Shown: positions 35,540-39,150 of the stretch, in pieces
Layout: every line of letters starts with the position of its first letter
Numbering within the stretch: position 1 is the stretch's first letter
IMG/VR virus record: IMGVR_UViG_3300050821_015342
Coordinates: 1 to 39,150 of that record
Direction: 5' to 3' (one strand)
DNA from: a virus
DNA length: 39,150 bases
Made by a program: the position numbers and the translations under genes
Notes under the pieces: generated by a model
The model's database searches: none
Told to the model about the DNA's origin: nothing
What the model saw: the letters and a program-made list of their open reading frames with translations, nothing else

Positions 35540-36045
35540 TGGCTGAAGCACCGAAGAAAGGGGCGGCAAGCCTGTACGGCAAGCCACCTCGGATCGAGGA
35601 AGACAAGGGCGAAGGCGATTCCGCCCGCAGTCCCGGTGGCGCTCCCAAGGAGGCCATGGGGAAGGCTGAGAAGACTGCCGGAAGGGCCGAGACCCACGGC
35701 GACATGAAGAGCGGCGAGGGCGACGCCAAAGGAGATGTGATGGCTGGCACCGATGGGATCGAAACGCATCACGCCCAATCCAACGAACGTGAGTCCATGC
35801 ACGGCCGTCATATGACCGAGCACGCTCACCTCCACGGGCGGCACGAGAAGGAACATACCCTTCGCGCGACAGGCCATCATCACGAGGACCACGCTGAGAT
35901 GGTCAAGCGCCATCATGGTGAACTTCGCGAGATGCACTCGCGGCACGAGCGCGAGATGAAAGAGCAGGGCGAGCGCCACGCTGGCATGGCTCCATCTGCG
36001 GACATCAAGGAGAAGTCGGTCGGCGATTCCGGGACCGAGAAGTAA
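35539..36045 (+). CDS. Histidine-rich disordered/helical protein
   Basis: The 168-residue product starts MAEAPKKGAASLYGKPPRIE, carrying the SLYGK variant of the tail motif from the two genes before. Residues about 75-150 contain most of its 19 histidines in a charged helix: MHGRHMTEHAHLHGRHEKEH, then GHHHEDHAEMVKRHHGEL and REMHSRHEREMKEQ. The i, i+3/i+4 spacing puts histidines on one face, suitable for metal binding or a pH-sensitive helix. No family recognised. Start and stop are coupled to the preceding gene by one base. Confidence 0.6.
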   Translation: MAEAPKKGAASLYGKPPRIEEDKGEGDSARSPGGAPKEAMGKAEKTAGRAETHGDMKSGEGDAKGDVMAGTDGIETHHAQSNERESMHGRHMTEHAHLHGRHEKEHTLRATGHHHEDHAEMVKRHHGELREMHSRHEREMKEQGERHAGMAPSADIKEKSVGDSGTEK

Positions 36046-36059
36046 CCAGGAGAATCTGA

Positions 36060-36332
36060 ATGCCTGCCAACCATATCGGAAGCGTCGGTTTCAGTGAGCC
36101 GGCCCCTCCGGCGCCTAGGCTTAGCCGCATCTGCTCTCTGGCCGAAGAACTCCATTCGGTGATTTCCTCGGTGGAAAGCCAGGTCGATCGCATCTGCGGC
36201 GGATCGCCCGAGGCTCAGAATGCTGGTCCGGTACCGGTGCCCAATGGCCTCAACGCACAGATAGAGCAGCTGCTCGAACGTGTCATGCGCCGAATGCGGG
36301 TGGTTGACGCAGCCTTGATAGCGGAAGCCTGA
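36060..36332 (+). CDS. Small helical protein in the capsid operon
   Basis: CAGGAG gives a good ribosome site upstream of the ATG. The 90-residue product MPANHIGSVGFSEPAPPAPR has a Pro-rich N-terminus and two helices, LAEELHSVISSVESQVDRIC and LNAQIEQLLERVMRRMRVVD. Proteins with this two-helix layout (L-[CA]-x-x-L...I...L-x-x-R) are common beside podoviral capsid genes. Function unknown. Confidence 0.55.
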   Translation: MPANHIGSVGFSEPAPPAPRLSRICSLAEELHSVISSVESQVDRICGGSPEAQNAGPVPVPNGLNAQIEQLLERVMRRMRVVDAALIAEA

Positions 36333-36343
36333 GGAGACGCCGC

Positions 36344-36676
36344 GTGGCCTCGTTTACCCATCTGGTCGACCTACAGCGGACCGACGAGGAGAAGGCGGAG
36401 GACCGTGCCGAGTCTATGGGCTCGCCAGGGTTGGGCATGCCGGACGTACCGTACGGCCTCTGTCTGTGCCTGACCGAGCGGGAGTTGGAAAAGCTCGAAC
36501 TCGACGACGACGCAGAGGTCGGGGATCTCCTGCACGGGACCTTCATGGCGAAGGTCACCAGCATCTCCAAGAACGATACGGGCGGCGGGGCACGTTGTCG
36601 GATCGAGCTTGCGGTCGTCGGAATGTCGATCCTGGAAAACGAGAGCACCGAAATTCCCGGTGAGGACGAAGACTGA
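36344..36676 (+). CDS. Capsid staple-like protein
   Basis: GTG start with GAGGAGA seven bases upstream. The 110-residue product has PDVPYGLCLCLTERELEKLE (about 34-53), VGDLLHGTFMAKVTSISKND and RCRIELAVVGMSI. The order P-x-YPYGL-x-[IL]-x-L-x-x-x-x-LEKL...VGD...[AM]-x-A-x-V-[TR]-[SR]-[VI]-S matches the small beta-barrel proteins annotated as capsid staple proteins in podovirus-like phages. It would sit on or between capsomers. Coupled to the next gene by one base. Confidence 0.65.
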   Translation: MASFTHLVDLQRTDEEKAEDRAESMGSPGLGMPDVPYGLCLCLTERELEKLELDDDAEVGDLLHGTFMAKVTSISKNDTGGGARCRIELAVVGMSILENESTEIPGEDED

Positions 36677-37017
36677 TGCTGGTCCGGTTCCTCTCGCGGG
36701 GCTTTCACAACGGGTCGATCGTCGAACCAGGGGATGTGATCACGGTCGACGATAACACCCGGCTGGGCCAGCACATGGTCCGGCTGGACGGGGACAACGA
36801 CCACATCGTCGATGCCCAACCGTTTGCCGGGGCGTTTCGTGCCGACCTCGCCTATTCGCCTGACCCTGCCGAACTGCGGGCGCAACTGACCGAGGAGGCC
36901 ATCAGGCGGGCCGAGGCGACCAGAGCGCGTGAAGCGGCGGAAGAAGCTGCCAGGGTGGCTGCGAGTACGGAGCCGCAGCCCTCTGTTGATCAACCAAAAG
37001 GCGCCGCCGGCGGCTGA
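36676..37017 (+). CDS. Small beta-domain protein with charged helix tail
   Basis: The 113-residue product MLVRFLSRGFHNGSIVEPGD followed by VITVDDNTRLGQHMVRLDGD is a short beta unit with the [VI]-x-PGD-[VI]-x-x-VDD pattern of small phage head or decoration proteins. The C-terminal third is an Ala/Glu/Arg helix (EEAIRRAEATRAREAAEEAA). Function unknown; capsid-operon position suggests a structural role. Confidence 0.6.
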   Translation: MLVRFLSRGFHNGSIVEPGDVITVDDNTRLGQHMVRLDGDNDHIVDAQPFAGAFRADLAYSPDPAELRAQLTEEAIRRAEATRAREAAEEAARVAASTEPQPSVDQPKGAAGG

Positions 37018-37053
37018 CGCCTCGGACGGCTCGCCTGTAGCCGGAGCGCGAAG

Positions 37054-38289
37054 GTGCCGAGATTTCTCAAGTTCCTGATCCTGCTGGCGGTGCTTTCGGT
37101 GCCGCGGCTGGCCTTCGCCCAGGGTGCTGTCGCCCAGGCGCCGGGCGCTGTCACCCAGTATGACTTCGCCTGCTGGTACGGAAACGGACTGATCTTCGAC
37201 TGCGGGCTATCGTCGCTCTCGCCGGTGACACTTCCTGCCACGCCAACCGGTAGCCTCCTTGGCAACGCCACCGGGTCAACCACCGCGGCCCAGGTGACGG
37301 CACTTACCGCCTTGATCGACTCGATCTGTCCTGGGGTTGCCCAGGGCAATCTGATCTATCGCGACGTTGCCGCCTGGCAGTGCCTCGCCACCGGGACATC
37401 CGGGTATTTTCTCCAGAGCAACGGCTTTGCGGCCAATCCGTCGTGGGCGGCAGCGGCCGGCACAACTTACTCGGCGGACGGAACCACCCTCAGCCTTTCC
37501 GGTAACACCTTCTCGCTGATTACGCCTGTCGCGGTCGCCAGCGGGGGCACAGGGTTGGCCTCAGGTACGAGCGGTGGTGTGCTGGGTTACACGGCCTCGG
37601 GCACTCTGGCCTCGTCTGCGGCCCTTACAGCACATGGTTTGGTATTGGGTGGGGGCGCCGGGGCAACGCCTTACCCGATTGCGTCACTTGGAACCTCTGG
37701 GCAGGTGCTTCAGAGCAACGGCCCGTCGGCTGATCCGTCCTGGGGCGCTGTGGCTTCGGGCACCGTCACCTCGATCGCGACTGCGAGTGGGATAACCGGG
37801 GGTACCATCACGGCCACCGGAACGATCAGTTGCGTCTCGGCGACATCCTCCACGGAAGGCTGCGTCACTCCGGACGGCACCGCGACGCACTTTCTCAACG
37901 GAGCGGGGAGTTGGGTTGCGGCGACCAATGCCAACTACGTCACGCTCTCCGGAACTGCGCAGGCTCTGACGGGCGGTTTTCATCCAACGGAGTTCTCCAA
38001 CGGCACCGCGACCACCGGGACCAAGACAATCGATTGCGGAAACGGCCCGCTTCAGTCCCTGACCAACGGAGGCAACTTCACGCTGGCGCTGAACACCTCA
38101 GCCAGCCAGAACTGCCGCCTGATCGTGGTCAACAACGGCTCGGCCGGGACCATCACGTTCTCTGGTTTTTCCGAGGGATCGAATACCGGCGACGCGCTGA
38201 CCACGACGAACGGCAATGTGTTTGCGATCGTCCTGGATTATAGCGCGACCGCCTCGGCCGCCCATTACTTGGTCAGTGCCTATCAATGA
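37054..38289 (+). CDS. Fibre-like protein with Sec signal peptide
   Basis: GTG start with a GGAG site nine bases upstream. The 411-residue product opens with a Sec signal (MPRFLK, core FLILLAVLSVPRL, site AFA|Q). The mature chain has TPTGSLLGNATGSTTAAQVT and the module ASGGTGLASGTSGGVLGYTA, then LVLGGGAGATPYPIASLGTS and GQVLQSNGPSADPSWGAV, a repeat class typical of phage tail fibres. It ends in a beta domain (FTLALNTSASQNCRLIVVNN). It shares the GGTGLASGTSGGVL module with the 13571 product. Coupled to the next gene by ATGA. Confidence 0.75.
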   Translation: MPRFLKFLILLAVLSVPRLAFAQGAVAQAPGAVTQYDFACWYGNGLIFDCGLSSLSPVTLPATPTGSLLGNATGSTTAAQVTALTALIDSICPGVAQGNLIYRDVAAWQCLATGTSGYFLQSNGFAANPSWAAAAGTTYSADGTTLSLSGNTFSLITPVAVASGGTGLASGTSGGVLGYTASGTLASSAALTAHGLVLGGGAGATPYPIASLGTSGQVLQSNGPSADPSWGAVASGTVTSIATASGITGGTITATGTISCVSATSSTEGCVTPDGTATHFLNGAGSWVAATNANYVTLSGTAQALTGGFHPTEFSNGTATTGTKTIDCGNGPLQSLTNGGNFTLALNTSASQNCRLIVVNNGSAGTITFSGFSEGSNTGDALTTTNGNVFAIVLDYSATASAAHYLVSAYQ

Positions 38290-38999
38290 GGCGCTTTCTC
38301 GCCTTCCTTGGGGTCTGGCTGTTCGCCTTCCAGGCGTTCGCGGTCACCTGTACGATCGATCCGTCAAATATTGGTTCGAACATCGCCCTCTCGGGCGGAA
38401 ACCTCACCTGGTCCTCGACCAACTCAGGGGCGGTGTCCGGGCGTGGCACCGTAGGCTACCTGGCTGGTACCGGCGTCACAAACTCCAGCTACCTCAAGTA
38501 CTTCGAGATGGAGGTCAACACGGCCGGCACCTCGGCTTTGGGCGCCGAAGTCGGACTGCTGAACAACGGAGAGGTATTCACCAACTACGCTGGTCAATCC
38601 AGCAACAGTATCAGTCAGGAAGCCTCCACAGGTGACGTGTTCTACCTGGGAGGCGTCGCCGCCACCTATTCGACTGCTGCGGCCACCAACGTCGTCAGCG
38701 TGGCCACGGATTTCTTCCACGAGAAGGTGTGGTGGCGGGTCAACGGCGGCAACTGGAACGGTGCGGCAATAGGTAGTCAGAACCCGGCCACGAACACCGG
38801 CGGTCAGAACCCTGGTTTCCTGTTCAATAACGGGGGCTACTTCACGATCTACCCGGGCTTTGGAAGCCGGCAGAGCGGACCGGGGGGGACGTTCAATCTG
38901 GCCGGCCCGTTCGCTTACACGGTTCCCGCTGGGTATAGCGCGTGGTGCTCAACGCAGCCGCCGGCGAGCGCCGGTTTTTTCCACGTGAGTCCGCCGTGA
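38286..38999 (+). CDS. Exported SPRY-like beta-sandwich protein
   Basis: The 237-residue product has a signal peptide (MRRFL, core AFLGVWLFAFQ, site AFA|V). The mature part, SYLKYFEMEVNTAGTSALGA with GLLNNGE, VFYLGGVAATY and VSVATDFFHEKVWWRVNGGN followed by WNGAAIGSQNPATNTGG, fits the SPRY/B30.2-like pattern seen in some phage tail proteins: K-x-YFE-[MV] early, then VA-x-D-x-x-x-x-K-[VI]-W-[WF]-R, then a GNWN loop. It may bind a surface ligand. It follows the fibre-like gene in the same way that the beta-helix gene follows the 13571 gene. An intrinsic-terminator-like hairpin lies inside its 3' end. Confidence 0.7.
   Translation: MRRFLAFLGVWLFAFQAFAVTCTIDPSNIGSNIALSGGNLTWSSTNSGAVSGRGTVGYLAGTGVTNSSYLKYFEMEVNTAGTSALGAEVGLLNNGEVFTNYAGQSSNSISQEASTGDVFYLGGVAATYSTAAATNVVSVATDFFHEKVWWRVNGGNWNGAAIGSQNPATNTGGQNPGFLFNNGGYFTIYPGFGSRQSGPGGTFNLAGPFAYTVPAGYSAWCSTQPPASAGFFHVSPP
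38961..38980 (+). terminator. Intrinsic terminator-like hairpin inside the end of a gene
   Basis: CCGGC (38961-38965) and GCCGG (38970-38974) pair around GAGC and are followed directly by six T residues. That is a compact intrinsic terminator shape on the plus strand. It lies 17 bases before the stop codon of the SPRY-like gene, so ending here would produce a message without a stop codon. It is at the meeting point of the rightward operon and a leftward gene, where a terminator is expected. Confidence 0.5.
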
Positions 39000-39004
39000 C
39001 GGGC

Positions 39005-39150
39005 CTAGTTCTTGGGGGGCGCTTCGCTGGTGCCGGGCGTGTGCGGCTCGGAAGCGGCACTGGGCTTGTCCGGGGTAACCCAGTGCCAGTCGTCGCCACT
39101 CCACTGAAGAACCTGGCCGGGGGCGCCTGGCTTGACCGTCGAAATCTTCC
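39005..39150 (-). CDS. 3' end of a leftward fibre-type protein (5' end outside window)
   Basis: Reading the minus strand from the right edge gives an open frame with KISTVKPGAPGQVLQWSGDD then WHWVTPDKPSAASEPHTPG and a stop at 39005-39007. PGQVLQW-[SD]-G-x-x-W is a common C-terminal or linking motif of phage tail fibre and short-tail proteins. At least 48 residues are in the window; the start is beyond it. It is convergent with the rightward SPRY-like gene, only five bases away. Confidence 0.6.
   Translation of the reverse strand, partial: KISTVKPGAPGQVLQWSGDDWHWVTPDKPSAASEPHTPGTSEAPPKN

Noticed and set aside
1-39150. tRNA genes, CRISPR arrays, insertion sequences and an integrase
   Set aside because: I looked in the gaps on both strands and saw no cloverleaf-like sequence, no regular short repeat-spacer array, no transposase and no integrase motif. 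A dedicated tRNA scan could still find a diverged tRNA.

Overview
This window is a stretch of a tailed bacteriophage or prophage genome of moderately high GC content. It carries a terminase large subunit, a T7/BPP-1-type head-to-tail connector (portal), a Bbp19-like protein, a scaffold, a major capsid protein, a Bbp16-type capsid cement protein and a likely capsid staple protein. That set points to a podovirus-like phage. The many small ATGA/GTGA-coupled genes (phage ABA-sandwich protein, paralogues with an AMR-x-PTE motif, small cysteine-rich proteins) resemble phages of Alphaproteobacteria. This host guess is inference from protein style, not a search. I saw no integrase, tail tube, lysis enzyme, tRNA, CRISPR array or reverse transcriptase.

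Layout. 1-865: small unknown genes ending at a strong intrinsic terminator (939-975), followed by a promoter-like TTGACA site. 1040-2420: a chain of tiny overlapping genes, including a 34-residue membrane peptide. 2404-4551: terminase and two small proteins with the same C-terminal KRSLLG tail, one of which seems to start at ATC. 4639-8258: accessory enzymes, namely a sulfotransferase-like protein, a GT4-type glycosyltransferase and a complete S53 (sedolisin-type) serine peptidase domain. 8280-11170: more small coupled genes, ending in an RNA polymerase alpha-CTD-like protein. 11287-20653: portal, then two very large proteins with Sec signal peptides (a repeat-rich fibre-like protein and a double beta-helix protein). 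20841-22520: a two-domain glycosyltransferase.

22501-28543 is an inverted leftward operon: a ribbon-helix-helix protein, small membrane proteins, an Ntn-hydrolase-like protein, a second sulfotransferase, a GT8-like glycosyltransferase, a small protein related to a loop of the capsid protein, and a methyltransferase. 28643-37017 is the rightward capsid module: Bbp19-like protein, scaffold, major capsid protein, HNH endonuclease, cement protein, an antisense HNH-AP2 endonuclease, and a run of small virion-associated candidates. 37054-38999 repeats the earlier pattern of a signal-peptide fibre-like protein followed by a second exported beta-rich protein. A leftward partial gene enters from the right edge.

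How it may work together (inference): capsid assembly genes are conventional, but they are split by about 15 kb of fibres and glycan-modifying enzymes. Three glycosyltransferase genes, two sulfotransferase-like genes and a methyltransferase could build a sulfated or methylated glycan on the host surface or on the unusual exported fibre proteins. The most novel sequence signal is an EDRG...P[AG]Y motif from the major capsid protein that recurs four more times in three small proteins. Two homing-type endonucleases flank the cement gene, and patches of foreign-looking codon use occur in the terminase P-loop and the capsid 3' end.
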